From the NCBI GenBank assembly GCA_024278715.1, contig JAJRSN010000229.1, positions 1 through 38,447 on the forward strand: a stretch of DNA of 38,447 nucleotides. The letters are read 5' to 3'. The notes under the pieces are model-generated. The model saw only the letters and a program-made list of their open reading frames with translations. It was not told where the DNA came from and did no database searches. The position numbers and the translations under genes were made by a program. The stretch comes from Calditrichota bacterium (lineage in GTDB: Bacteria > Calditrichota > Calditrichia > Calditrichales > Calditrichaceae). Position 1 is the first letter of the stretch, and every line of letters begins with the position of its first letter. Of this stretch, positions 31,408 to 38,447 are shown one piece after another.

Positions 31408-32448
31408 ATGAGTGATAATCAGAATAAAGCGAAGGCTGTGGAAATAGCCGTTTCGCAAATCGAAAGGAATTTTGGCAAGGGCGCCATCATGCGCCTTGGC
31501 GATCGGGTTAAGGTTGATGTGGACGTGATCCCGACGGGATCGGTTTCATTGGACGCCGCTCTGGGCGTCGGAGGGATTCCCAGAGGCAGAATTACAGAGA
31601 TTTACGGTCCGGAATCTTCGGGAAAAACAACGCTTGCTCTGCATGTCATTGCGGAAGCGCAAAAACGAGGCGGTTTGGCTGCGTTCATCGACGCCGAGCA
31701 CGCTTTGGATCCGGGCTACGCCAAAAAATTGGGCGTGGATACCGTAAACCTGCTTGTCAGTCAACCCGATAACGGCGAGCAGGCTCTGGAAATCGTTGAA
31801 ACCCTGGTGCGCAGCGGAGCAATTGACGTGGTTGTCATCGATTCGGTAGCGGCTCTGGTACCGAAAGCGGAAATTGAGGGCGAAATGGGAGATTCGCACA
31901 TGGGTTTACAAGCCAGGCTGATGTCTCAGGCTCTTCGTAAATTGACCGGTACGGTGAGTAAATCCAACACCAGCGTCATCTTTATTAACCAGATTCGCGA
32001 AAAACTTGGCATAATGTTTGGCAATCCGGAAACCACAACCGGCGGTCGGGCGCTGAAATTTTACACTTCCATCCGTCTGGATATCCGGCGCATCGCCACA
32101 ATTAAAGTCGGGAACGAAATGGTCGGCAACCGCACCAAAGTGAAAGTGGTCAAAAATAAAATGGCTCCTCCCTTCCGCGACGCCGAATTCGACATTATGT
32201 ACGATCAGGGAATTTCCAAAGAAGGCGATGTTCTGGATAAAGCCGTGGAATTTCGAATCGTCCAGAAATCAGGTACCTGGTTCTCTTATAATGAGATGCG
32301 CCTCGGTCAGGGTCGTGAAAACGCCAAAACCTTTTTGAAAGAAAACCCCGAGGTTTTTCAGGAGATCGAAAAGAAAGTGCGCGTGCAACTGGGTCTTGAT
32401 CAGGATGAAAACAAAGAGAAAGAAGAAGAGAAATCTGCCGCTCCCTGA
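31408..32448 (+). CDS. recA: Recombinase RecA
   Basis: A 346-residue RecA, the strand-exchange and SOS co-protease ATPase. ATG 31408 is chosen, with AGGAG 12 bases upstream; an in-frame GTG at 31357 would add 17 poorly conserved residues. The Walker A motif GPESSGKTT includes Lys73. Walker B is VVVIDSVAALVPKAEIEG, loop L1 is GDSHMGLQARLMSQALRKLT, and loop L2 is NQIREKLGIMFGNPETTTGG. The C-terminus is acidic (DQDENKEKEEE), as expected for autoregulation. No intein is present. I found no complete LexA box in the 80 bases upstream. A terminator hairpin follows, before recX. Confidence 0.97.
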   Translation: MSDNQNKAKAVEIAVSQIERNFGKGAIMRLGDRVKVDVDVIPTGSVSLDAALGVGGIPRGRITEIYGPESSGKTTLALHVIAEAQKRGGLAAFIDAEHALDPGYAKKLGVDTVNLLVSQPDNGEQALEIVETLVRSGAIDVVVIDSVAALVPKAEIEGEMGDSHMGLQARLMSQALRKLTGTVSKSNTSVIFINQIREKLGIMFGNPETTTGGRALKFYTSIRLDIRRIATIKVGNEMVGNRTKVKVVKNKMAPPFRDAEFDIMYDQGISKEGDVLDKAVEFRIVQKSGTWFSYNEMRLGQGRENAKTFLKENPEVFQEIEKKVRVQLGLDQDENKEKEEEKSAAP

Positions 32449-32477
32449 AATTACGCTGTTTTAAATATTTGCAATTT

Positions 32478-32523
32478 TTCGGTCCGTTAAAAAAATATTG
32501 AGTTTTTGACGGACTGAATTTTT
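32478..32523 (+). terminator. Terminator/attenuator between recA and recX
   Basis: Bases 32478-32493 pair with 32503-32518 over 16 positions with two G-U pairs and a 9-nt loop, followed by TTTTT. It lies 30 bases after recA and could limit read-through into recX. Confidence 0.7.
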
Positions 32524-32687
32524 GCTTTCTTTGCTGTGATCCCCTGAAAAATGATTACTCCATCCCGCGTCGCCGACGATGAGCGACCGAAACGGCTTTC
32601 CGCCTGAAATATTTTAACTTTTCCCGTGCTTTTTAAGATCATAATTTGTATTATTCCCGAAGAAGCTTTAAACGGAAAGGGCTGTAA

Positions 32688-33323
32688 GTGGTTATTACAA
32701 AGATAGAACGGCTTCCGAAATCGCCGGTTCTTTATAATCTGTATTCCGAAGATTTGTTATTGTTTGCCGTTACCGAAGACACGCTGGTGCATTTTAATCT
32801 GCAAAAAGGGGTCGAGCTTACTGATGAAGAGCTGGAAACTATTTTTGATTACGATCAGATGCGGCGTTGCGTGCATCAGGCTTTCCGCTATTTGAGCCGC
32901 AGGAATCATTTCGAAGCGGAATTAAAGCGCAAACTTTTTAGTAAGGGTTTTAAAACAGAAATTATCTCCAAAGCTCTTGAGTATCTGAAAGAAAAAAAAT
33001 ATTTGGACGACCAAAAATTAACGGCGCAATTTGTACGCGAAGCCATCAAATTAAAACATTACGGACCCATGCTGTTAAAGAAAAAATTATTGGAACGGGG
33101 GGTTAATTCGGAAGAAATTGAACTCCGTTTAAACGAATTTTATCCTTTTGAAAAACAGGAAGAGATTGCCGGCGAACTGGTTCGAAAAAAATTAAAATCG
33201 TTGCCCGAAAATTTGGGCGTTAAAAAACGGAATCAAAAAATAGCGGCTTTTTTACAACAAAAGGGATTCGGTTGGGACGTGATTAACGTGTTATTGAGAG
33301 AATTACCTGCGGAAGAGCCATAA
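32688..33323 (+). CDS. recX: Regulatory protein RecX
   Basis: A 211-residue RecX, which binds RecA filaments and limits their growth. The start is GTG 32688, with GGAAAGGG 7 bases upstream. Three-helix RecX repeats are visible: ALRYLSRRNHFEAELKRKL-like text around residues 68-90 (FRYLSRRNHFEAELKRKLFS), then ISKALEYLKEKKYLDDQKLT, then a third repeat near the C-terminus (IAAFLQQKGFGWDVINVLLR). It is downstream of recA behind a terminator-like hairpin, so it is probably made at a lower level. Its 3' end overlaps the convergent DUF2905 gene by 21 bases. Confidence 0.92.
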   Translation: MVITKIERLPKSPVLYNLYSEDLLLFAVTEDTLVHFNLQKGVELTDEELETIFDYDQMRRCVHQAFRYLSRRNHFEAELKRKLFSKGFKTEIISKALEYLKEKKYLDDQKLTAQFVREAIKLKHYGPMLLKKKLLERGVNSEEIELRLNEFYPFEKQEEIAGELVRKKLKSLPENLGVKKRNQKIAAFLQQKGFGWDVINVLLRELPAEEP

Positions 33324-33503
33324 AACAAAAGAGATCAGGGCGCTTAAAAGCAGCATACTGGTCAGCGGAAAATAGAGTTTAAAATTTGGCTTGTTGACGA
33401 CGATGTCGCCGGGTAATCTTCCGAACGGAAGCTTGCTCAGGTAGGGAAAGAATAATCCCAGTAAAATCAATAACACTCCGCCGTAAATCAAAAGTTTTCG
33501 CAT
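33303..33503 (-). CDS. DUF2905-family small membrane protein
   Basis: A 66-residue protein with two hydrophobic helices (about 4-20 and 47-64) around a conserved central segment LPFGRLPGDIVVNKPNFKLY. The GRLPGDI plus YFPL pattern is the hallmark of the short DUF2905 family, whose function is unknown. The start is ATG 33503, and the ribosome site is weak (GGGCGG). Its 3' end overlaps recX tail-to-tail by 21 bases. The family match is convincing for such a short gene. Confidence 0.82.
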   Translation of the reverse strand: MRKLLIYGGVLLILLGLFFPYLSKLPFGRLPGDIVVNKPNFKLYFPLTSMLLLSALISFVLWLFRR

Positions 33504-33559
33504 TTTCAGCCGCCCTTTTTTGATTTCCTTTAAGTTAGATAATTTTTCTGGACAAAAGG

Positions 33560-33925
33560 TTACCCGGCGTCGTCTAACATTTTGTGAAGCCGGTCGAGCA
33601 AATCGGGGTAAAAAATGGGTTTGGGAATAAACTGCTCTCTGTGTTTGGTTAAATGCTCGTCAAAACCGACGGCGTGACCGGAAATAAAAAGCACGGGAAC
33701 GGACTTGTATTCTTCAACGGTCTGCAGCCAGTCGTAAAATTCAAAACCGTTTTCGTCCGGAATGCCGACATCCGTGATAATCAGGCTGATGTGATGTTTT
33801 TTCAGAATTTCGCGAGCCCTGGCTGTGTTGGTGCAGGCGTGAACCTTGAATCCTTCGCGTTCCAGAAAGAGCTTGGCTAAAAGCAGGCTTTGTTTGTCGT
33901 CGTCTATGAATAAAATATCTCTCAA
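33560..33925 (-). CDS. Single-domain response regulator (CheY-like receiver)
   Basis: A 121-residue stand-alone receiver domain with no output domain. Conserved residues are present: the acidic cluster Asp8-Asp10 in FIDDD, phospho-acceptor Asp52 in IITDVGIPDENG, Ser82 in LFISGHA and Lys102 in FIPKP. The start appears to be TTG 33925; a TAA codon lies immediately before it in frame, so no longer version exists. The ribosome site is poor. No histidine kinase is nearby, so it is an orphan whose partner must lie elsewhere. It could signal by protein contact, as CheY or Spo0F do. Confidence 0.88.
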   Translation of the reverse strand: MRDILFIDDDKQSLLLAKLFLEREGFKVHACTNTARAREILKKHHISLIITDVGIPDENGFEFYDWLQTVEEYKSVPVLFISGHAVGFDEHLTKHREQFIPKPIFYPDLLDRLHKMLDDAG

Positions 33926-34282
33926 TTAATAAGCCTTTCGTAAGCGTTGTGAATATTGCCGAGAAGTCAACGCTTAATATAGGCAGTGGAAGGGGTATTT
34001 TTCAATCAAATTTTTTAAAAAAAGGAAGCGGACGAATTCTGAAAATGTGAAACAGGTGAATTTTTTTGAAAAACATGAAAATCCCGTGACTCTGTTCCTC
34101 AGCGATGGGGAAGGGAGAGCGCCGAAAATACTAAATTATCGGAAGATGCGAATGGAAATAAGCGTGAATTTATTTTTCGCAAAGCCGTTAATATTAAATT
34201 AAAGGGAGAATCCATTTTTATTGGTAAAAAAGCCGAAATCCTTATATATTTGGCATTTACAAAAAAATAACGGAGAAACACA
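33926..34282. other. Divergent spacer upstream of alaS
   Basis: A 357-base A+T-rich spacer between the minus-strand receiver gene and alaS. Apart from a likely alaS promoter near 34221-34250, I see no gene or repeat, and none of the T-box leader signature (AGGGTGGNACCGCG) that controls alaS in Gram-positive bacteria. Confidence 0.5.
34221..34250 (+). promoter_or_regulatory. Probable alaS promoter
   Basis: TTGGTA (34221-34226) and TATATT (34245-34250) are separated by 18 bases and lie 33 bases before the alaS start codon. Transcription would begin near 34257. The match is plausible but unproven. Confidence 0.45.
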
Positions 34283-36901
34283 ATGACGGCTAATGAAATT
34301 CGTCAGCAATTTATTGATTTTTTTATTTCCAAAGGACATACATTTGTGCCCAGCGCTCCGGTCGTTCCCCAAGATGATCCTACACTGTTGTTTACCAATG
34401 CGGGAATGAATCAATTCAAGGATATCTTTCTGGGCAAGGGTAAACGCGATTACACCCGTGCGGTCAATTCGCAAAAGTGTATTCGGGTAAGCGGAAAACA
34501 CAACGATCTGGAAGAGGTCGGACGCGACACCTATCACCACACATTCTTTGAAATGCTCGGTAATTGGTCGTTTGGCGATTATTACAAAGAAGAAGCCATT
34601 GCCTGGGCTTGGGAACTGTTGACCGAAGTCTGGAAATTGCCCAAAGACAAATTGTTCGCCACAGTGCATCACACCGATGATGAAGCCGCGCGAATCTGGA
34701 AAGAGGTAACCGACATTGCTCCCGACCGGATATTAATATTCGGAGATAAAGACAATTTTTGGGAAATGGGTCCCACGGGTCCCTGCGGTCCCTGTTCCGA
34801 AATCCACATCGATCTTGGCGCGGAGTTCTGCAATTTAAAGGGGCATGAACACGATTGCGGAGTTAACGGCGATTGCGGTCGTTACATCGAATTGTGGAAT
34901 TTGGTGTTTATTCAGTTTAACCGTGACGAGCAAGGCGCGCTTCATCCTTTGCCGGCGCGTCACGTGGATACAGGCGCGGGATTCGAACGTCTTGTGGCGG
35001 TGCTGCAGGGTAAAAAATCCAATTACGATACCGACGTGTTTATGCCGATTATGGAAAAGATCGGCGAGCTGGTGGGACAAAATTATCACCGTTCGTCGGA
35101 ACAAATGGCGTTTCGCGTAATTGCCGATCATATCCGCATGCTCACCTTTTCCATTGCCGACGGCGGATTGCCTTCCAACGAGGGAAGGGGGTATGTAATG
35201 CGACGTATTCTGCGTCGCGCGGCGCGCTACGGACGTAAGTTAAACATGCACGAACCCTTTATGTACAAAATTGTTCCGCGTGTGGCGGAAATAATGGGCG
35301 ACGCCTATCCCGAAATTAAAGAACGCATGGAACATGTTCAGGCGGTCATCCGGGCTGAAGAAGAACATTTTAATCACACCCTTGACCGCGGTCTGGAAAT
35401 TTTCGAAAAAATAAAAAATGAATTAAAAAGCGGAAAACAGCTCGTTATTCCGGGGCACGAGGTGTTCCGCCTGTACGATACCTACGGTTTTCCCGTGGAT
35501 TTAACCCGCATTTTGGCGGAAGAGCACGGTTTAACACTCGATATGGCGGGTTTTGAAGAAATGATGGAAGCGCAGCGGCAACGGGCGCGAGCCGCCTCAA
35601 AATTCGTAATGAGCGAGGGAGAGCAATCGGGCTGGGTGATTTTGAACGAAGGCAAAGATTCCAAATTTGTAGGTTATGAAGAGCTTGCCATCGAAACGCA
35701 CATTATGCGCTATCGCATTACCGAAAACGAAATTCATCTGGTTTTAAAAGAGACGCCGTTTTACGCCGAGTCCGGAGGGCAGATAGGCGACAAAGGAACC
35801 ATCTCCGGCGAGGGATTCAGGTTAAATGTGACCGATACGCAGAAAGACGGCGATCGCATTGTTCATATATGCCGACCGTTGCCCGACTTTAAACCTAAAT
35901 CGGATAAGGTGTTAGCGGAGGTTATCTCTTCGGCGAGACGCAGCACGCAAAAAAATCACACGGCTACGCATCTACTGCATGCCGCACTCAGAACGGTTTT
36001 GGGAAACCATGTTACTCAAGCCGGTTCGCTGGTGGAACCCGACCGTCTGCGTTTTGATTTTACCCATTACGAACGCCTTACATCCGAGCAGGTGGAAGAG
36101 ATCGAACGCATTGTAAACCGGAAAATTCAGCAAAACATTCCGTTGGAAATTTCTTTGGAAAAATTTACCGAAGCCAGAAAAAAAGGAGCCATGGCGCTTT
36201 TCGGTGAAAAGTACGGCGATATTGTCCGTACAATTAAAATCGACGATTTCAGTTTTGAATTGTGCGGCGGCACGCACGTTAAATCAACCGGAGAAATAGG
36301 CGCCTTTATTGTTGTGTACGAATCCGGTATTGCCGCCGGAGTGCGCAGAATCGAAGCCGTTACCGGAGAAAAGGCTGTTGAGTATATTCAACAAAACAAA
36401 AAAACCGTTCAGAATCTTGGCGCGTTGTTGAATGCCGGCGAAAGGGAAATACTTCAAAAAGCAGAACAGCTGTTGCATGAAAAACGCCGCTTGGAAAAAG
36501 AACTTGCGCAGGCTAAAACTGTTTCTTTGCAGGCTGGAGTTGACGATCTGATTAAAAAAGCGGAGATCATTAACGGTATCCATGTTATTGTTCATGAAAT
36601 CCCGAATGTAGAAACGGATCAATTAAAGACCATTGGCGACAGCATCAGAGAAAAATCTCCTCGAACGGTTGCCTTGCTGATTACCGAGAAAGATCAAAAA
36701 TTAAATTTGGTTTGCGTGGTTAGCGACGATTTGATAAAAGAGAAGAATCTGCATGCCGGTAATCTGGTAAAAGAAGTAGCCCGGCAGGTCGGCGGCGGGG
36801 GCGGCGGACGTCCGCATTTGGCGACAGCCGGAGGAAAGCAGGTTGAGAATAAAGATAAGGCGATTCGATTTTTTAAGGAACGTTTATTGCAAAACCGATA
36901 A
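34283..36901 (+). CDS. alaS: Alanine-tRNA ligase
   Basis: A complete 872-residue alanyl-tRNA synthetase. ATG 34283 has GGAG 8 bases upstream. The class II catalytic core (about 1-240) shows FTNAGMNQFKDIFLG, GRDTYHHTFFEMLGNWSFGD and GAGFERL. Inside it is a Cys/His-rich stretch (Cys183, His188, His190, Cys192, Cys198) in the place of the optional extra zinc site seen in many bacterial AlaRS. The tRNA-recognition domain follows. The editing domain has zinc ligands His559 and His563 (HTATHLLH) and Cys661 and His665 (CGGTH). The C-Ala domain ends with the glycine-rich QVGGGGGGRPHLATAGGK. The galE gene follows 9 bases after the stop, so the two are probably co-transcribed. Confidence 0.97.
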   Translation: MTANEIRQQFIDFFISKGHTFVPSAPVVPQDDPTLLFTNAGMNQFKDIFLGKGKRDYTRAVNSQKCIRVSGKHNDLEEVGRDTYHHTFFEMLGNWSFGDYYKEEAIAWAWELLTEVWKLPKDKLFATVHHTDDEAARIWKEVTDIAPDRILIFGDKDNFWEMGPTGPCGPCSEIHIDLGAEFCNLKGHEHDCGVNGDCGRYIELWNLVFIQFNRDEQGALHPLPARHVDTGAGFERLVAVLQGKKSNYDTDVFMPIMEKIGELVGQNYHRSSEQMAFRVIADHIRMLTFSIADGGLPSNEGRGYVMRRILRRAARYGRKLNMHEPFMYKIVPRVAEIMGDAYPEIKERMEHVQAVIRAEEEHFNHTLDRGLEIFEKIKNELKSGKQLVIPGHEVFRLYDTYGFPVDLTRILAEEHGLTLDMAGFEEMMEAQRQRARAASKFVMSEGEQSGWVILNEGKDSKFVGYEELAIETHIMRYRITENEIHLVLKETPFYAESGGQIGDKGTISGEGFRLNVTDTQKDGDRIVHICRPLPDFKPKSDKVLAEVISSARRSTQKNHTATHLLHAALRTVLGNHVTQAGSLVEPDRLRFDFTHYERLTSEQVEEIERIVNRKIQQNIPLEISLEKFTEARKKGAMALFGEKYGDIVRTIKIDDFSFELCGGTHVKSTGEIGAFIVVYESGIAAGVRRIEAVTGEKAVEYIQQNKKTVQNLGALLNAGEREILQKAEQLLHEKRRLEKELAQAKTVSLQAGVDDLIKKAEIINGIHVIVHEIPNVETDQLKTIGDSIREKSPRTVALLITEKDQKLNLVCVVSDDLIKEKNLHAGNLVKEVARQVGGGGGGRPHLATAGGKQVENKDKAIRFFKERLLQNR

Positions 36902-36910
36902 GGAGCTCAA

Positions 36911-37885
36911 ATGTCTGAAACCTATCGAATTTTAGTAACGGGTGGCGCGGGCTACATTGGCAGTCATGTTGTTCATTACCTCGTGGAATCCGGACATCGG
37001 GTGATTGTTCTTGACAATCTTTCACTGGGAAGAAAAGAGAATTTACCGCCTGATGCCGAGTTGGTGACAGGCGATGTTTTGAACGATCGGGATTTGGAAA
37101 AGGTTTTTGAAAAGGGAGTCGATGTCGTTTTTCATTTTGCAGCCTGGAAAGCAGCCGGCGAGTCCATGACAAAACCCGACAAATACGGACGTAATAACAT
37201 TTGCGGCTCCATTAATTTGTTAAACGCCTGTCTGACTTACGAGGTTAAAAATTTTGTTTTCTCTTCGTCGGCAGCGGTTTACGGAGATCCTCAATACCTG
37301 CCGGTTGACGAAAGCCATCCTTTAAAACCCGTTAATTACTATGGATACACTAAGTTAGCCATTGAAGAAAATTTAAAGTGGTACAGTAAGTTAAAGGGGA
37401 TTCGTTATGCCGCTCTTCGGTACTTCAACGCCACCGGGTATGATATTAAAGGTCGTGTTAAAGGGAAAGAAAAAAATCCGGCAAATCTTTCGCCTGTGGT
37501 AATGGAAACCATTGCCGGGGTTCGCGACGAAATGCAGGTGTTCGGCAACGACTACGATACTCCGGACGGTACCTGCATCCGCGATTACATTCATGTGAAT
37601 GATCTTGCCTCGGCGCATGCCAAAGCCATGGATTATTTGCTGGAAAAAAAGCAAAATCTGGTGGTGAATTTAGGCACGGGCAAGGGGCACACGGTTTTGG
37701 AGGTCATCAAAACGGCGCAGCGGGTGAGCGGAAAAAGGGTAAATTATCGTATTACCGGTCGGCGTGCGGGCGATCCACCCGAATTGGTTGCCAGTTGTGA
37801 TTTGGCTTATAAATTATTAGGGTGGAAAGCGAAATATTCCGATCTGGAAACTATTTTCGGCTCCATGCTGCCGGTGTATCTTTGA
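36911..37885 (+). CDS. galE: UDP-glucose 4-epimerase
   Basis: A 324-residue extended short-chain dehydrogenase that interconverts UDP-glucose and UDP-galactose for sugar and envelope polymers. The NAD-binding motif GGAGYIGSH is at 11-19, SSSAAVYG at about 118-125, and the catalytic YxxxK is Tyr144-Gly-Tyr-Thr-Lys148. CIRDYIHVNDLASAHAKAM and NLGTGKGHTVLEVI are diagnostic of GalE. AGGAG lies 5 bases before ATG 36911. Its pairing with alaS has no obvious biochemical reason. Related epimerases (UDP-GlcNAc, UDP-xylose) cannot be fully excluded, but the sequence is GalE-like throughout. Confidence 0.93.
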   Translation: MSETYRILVTGGAGYIGSHVVHYLVESGHRVIVLDNLSLGRKENLPPDAELVTGDVLNDRDLEKVFEKGVDVVFHFAAWKAAGESMTKPDKYGRNNICGSINLLNACLTYEVKNFVFSSSAAVYGDPQYLPVDESHPLKPVNYYGYTKLAIEENLKWYSKLKGIRYAALRYFNATGYDIKGRVKGKEKNPANLSPVVMETIAGVRDEMQVFGNDYDTPDGTCIRDYIHVNDLASAHAKAMDYLLEKKQNLVVNLGTGKGHTVLEVIKTAQRVSGKRVNYRITGRRAGDPPELVASCDLAYKLLGWKAKYSDLETIFGSMLPVYL

Positions 37886-38285
37886 CAGCGAAAATCAGAG
37901 AGAAACGTCCTGTTTTTGTTATTCGTTAAGTGTTAAGGGTATAAGAGTTAAGCGTCTTCTCCATTTTCCTCTAATGCCCAATATCATCTTGTAACTTTGT
38001 TACTCTTTTACTTATCACGCATTACTCGTCACTTTATTACTCATCAAGCGTCACGCATTACGGATTACGCCTTTCCCTTGCTTTTTTCTATTTTTCTTTT
38101 GTACATTAGAAAGACCTCTTTTTTTCAGGTTTCAAAAAATGAATTTACTAATAATTTTAAAAATTTACCCCCCCCCCCGCAGTTTGCGGAAAATAATGCG
38201 TAGGGGAACCAATGTCCCGAACGACCGCTCCCAGCCTTAACGGATTGATTCATTTACCGTTTACCTTAATCCCAGGAGCAAAACT

Positions 38286-38447
38286 ATGAAACCCAAAATT
38301 TACTTTTCTCTATTGCTGAGTAGTCCCGCCCAACAGATCATGGAATTTTTGCAAAGCCTGCGCGGGACATTTCGAAGCACAGTTACCGAGCTTGTCGAGG
38401 TATCTTTTGTCTTTTGTCTTTTATCTTTTGTCTTGTTTTTGTCTTGC
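38286..38447 (+). pseudogene. Signal-peptide-like start running into repeat DNA (open at window end)
   Basis: ATG 38286 has AGGAG exactly 7 bases upstream and begins MKPKIYFSLLLS, like the start of an exported protein. The frame then reads through repeat DNA: arms GTCCCGC (38323-38329) and GCGGGAC (38362-38368), then the conserved-loop hairpin read as VTELVEV, then TCTTTTR heptamers. It is still open at the last base. A real gene start interrupted by repeat insertion is one reading; a chance frame is the other. A 25-codon frame (38212-38289) overlaps the ATG by four bases. Confidence 0.3.
38384..38402. repeat. Third copy of the conserved-loop hairpin
   Basis: TACC (38384-38387), loop GAGCTTGTCGA and GGTA (38399-38402). 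The reverse complement of this loop differs from the TCGACAGGCTC loop at 12581 and 12629 by one base, while the stem is entirely different. Confidence 0.7.

Larger units (their letters stand above)
37886..38447. repeat. Repeat-rich terminal spacer
   Basis: After galE this stretch holds a 36-nt element shared with 27955-27990 (37919-37954), a heptamer series (37988-38071) with units such as CTTGTAA, CTTATCA, CGCATTA, CTCGTCA and CGGATTA, a run of 11 C (38168-38178), a conserved-loop hairpin (38384-38402) and a TCTTTTR heptamer series (38403-38435). A 68-codon frame at 37997-38203 is built from the repeats and is not credited as a gene. A possible truncated gene starts at 38286. Confidence 0.7.

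Noticed and set aside
33926..34282. T-box riboswitch before alaS
   Set aside because: No AGGGTGGNACCGCG-like antiterminator sequence and no terminator hairpin with a T-run before the start codon.
37997..38203. 68-codon frame after galE
   Set aside because: It is made of the heptamer arrays and the C-run and has no ribosome site.

Overview
The window looks like a chromosomal segment from a Gram-negative bacterium of the Fibrobacterota-Chlorobiota-Bacteroidota (FCB) side of the tree, most plausibly Calditrichota, KSB1, Ignavibacteriota or a relative. Three secreted proteins end in the NYPNPFNP-type C-terminal sorting domain used by type IX-like secretion. There is a tripartite RND/TolC efflux operon, so an outer membrane is present. 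The run pgsA-pgpA-cinA-thpR-recA-recX-alaS is a housekeeping arrangement of the kind I associate with that group. The phylum is inference; no rRNA or tRNA gene is visible.

Layout. 1-1307: 3' end of an exonuclease III gene, convergent with a class-B-type acid phosphatase lipoprotein. 1528-4882: a tight three-gene operon (SCP2-like protein, iron alcohol dehydrogenase, aldehyde dehydrogenase with a basic C-terminal tail), probably oxidising a hydrophobic alcohol. 4883-5724: gene-free DNA with degenerate repeats. 5725-9986: three exported proteins. One carries two dockerin-like EF-hand loops; the next has a cohesin-like beta domain plus a sorting domain. 10070-12440 (minus): an operon of an exported TPR-like protein, an ECF sigma factor and its zinc-finger anti-sigma factor. 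12664-17337 (minus): a 1557-residue gingipain-family (C25) cysteine peptidase with FN3-like and FG-GAP-like repeats and a sorting domain. 17725-27666 (minus): efflux operon in the order adaptor, RND, RND, TolC; the first RND protein carries a roughly 200-residue hydrophobic insertion. 28420-33323 (plus): phospholipid synthesis (pgsA, pgpA), cinA, thpR, recA, recX. 33303-33925 (minus): DUF2905 protein and an orphan receiver protein. 34283-37885 (plus): alaS and galE. The last 560 bases are repeat-rich and contain a start site that runs directly into repeat DNA.

How the genes may work together. The sorting-domain proteins, the C25 peptidase and the sigma/anti-sigma pair suggest a cell-surface module with envelope-linked transcriptional control. 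Co-regulation of these is inference.

The most unusual signal is in the spacers. It includes (i) degenerate tandem arrays with a fixed 7- or 8-base period and drifting content, reminiscent of cyanobacterial STRR heptamers; (ii) small hairpins with a conserved 11-nt loop and changing, compensating stems; (iii) paired 7-AA-7 palindromes and a 27-nt hairpin, all placed just 3' of genes; (iv) a 36-nt element shared by two spacers about 10 kb apart. I found no CRISPR array, IS element or phage gene.
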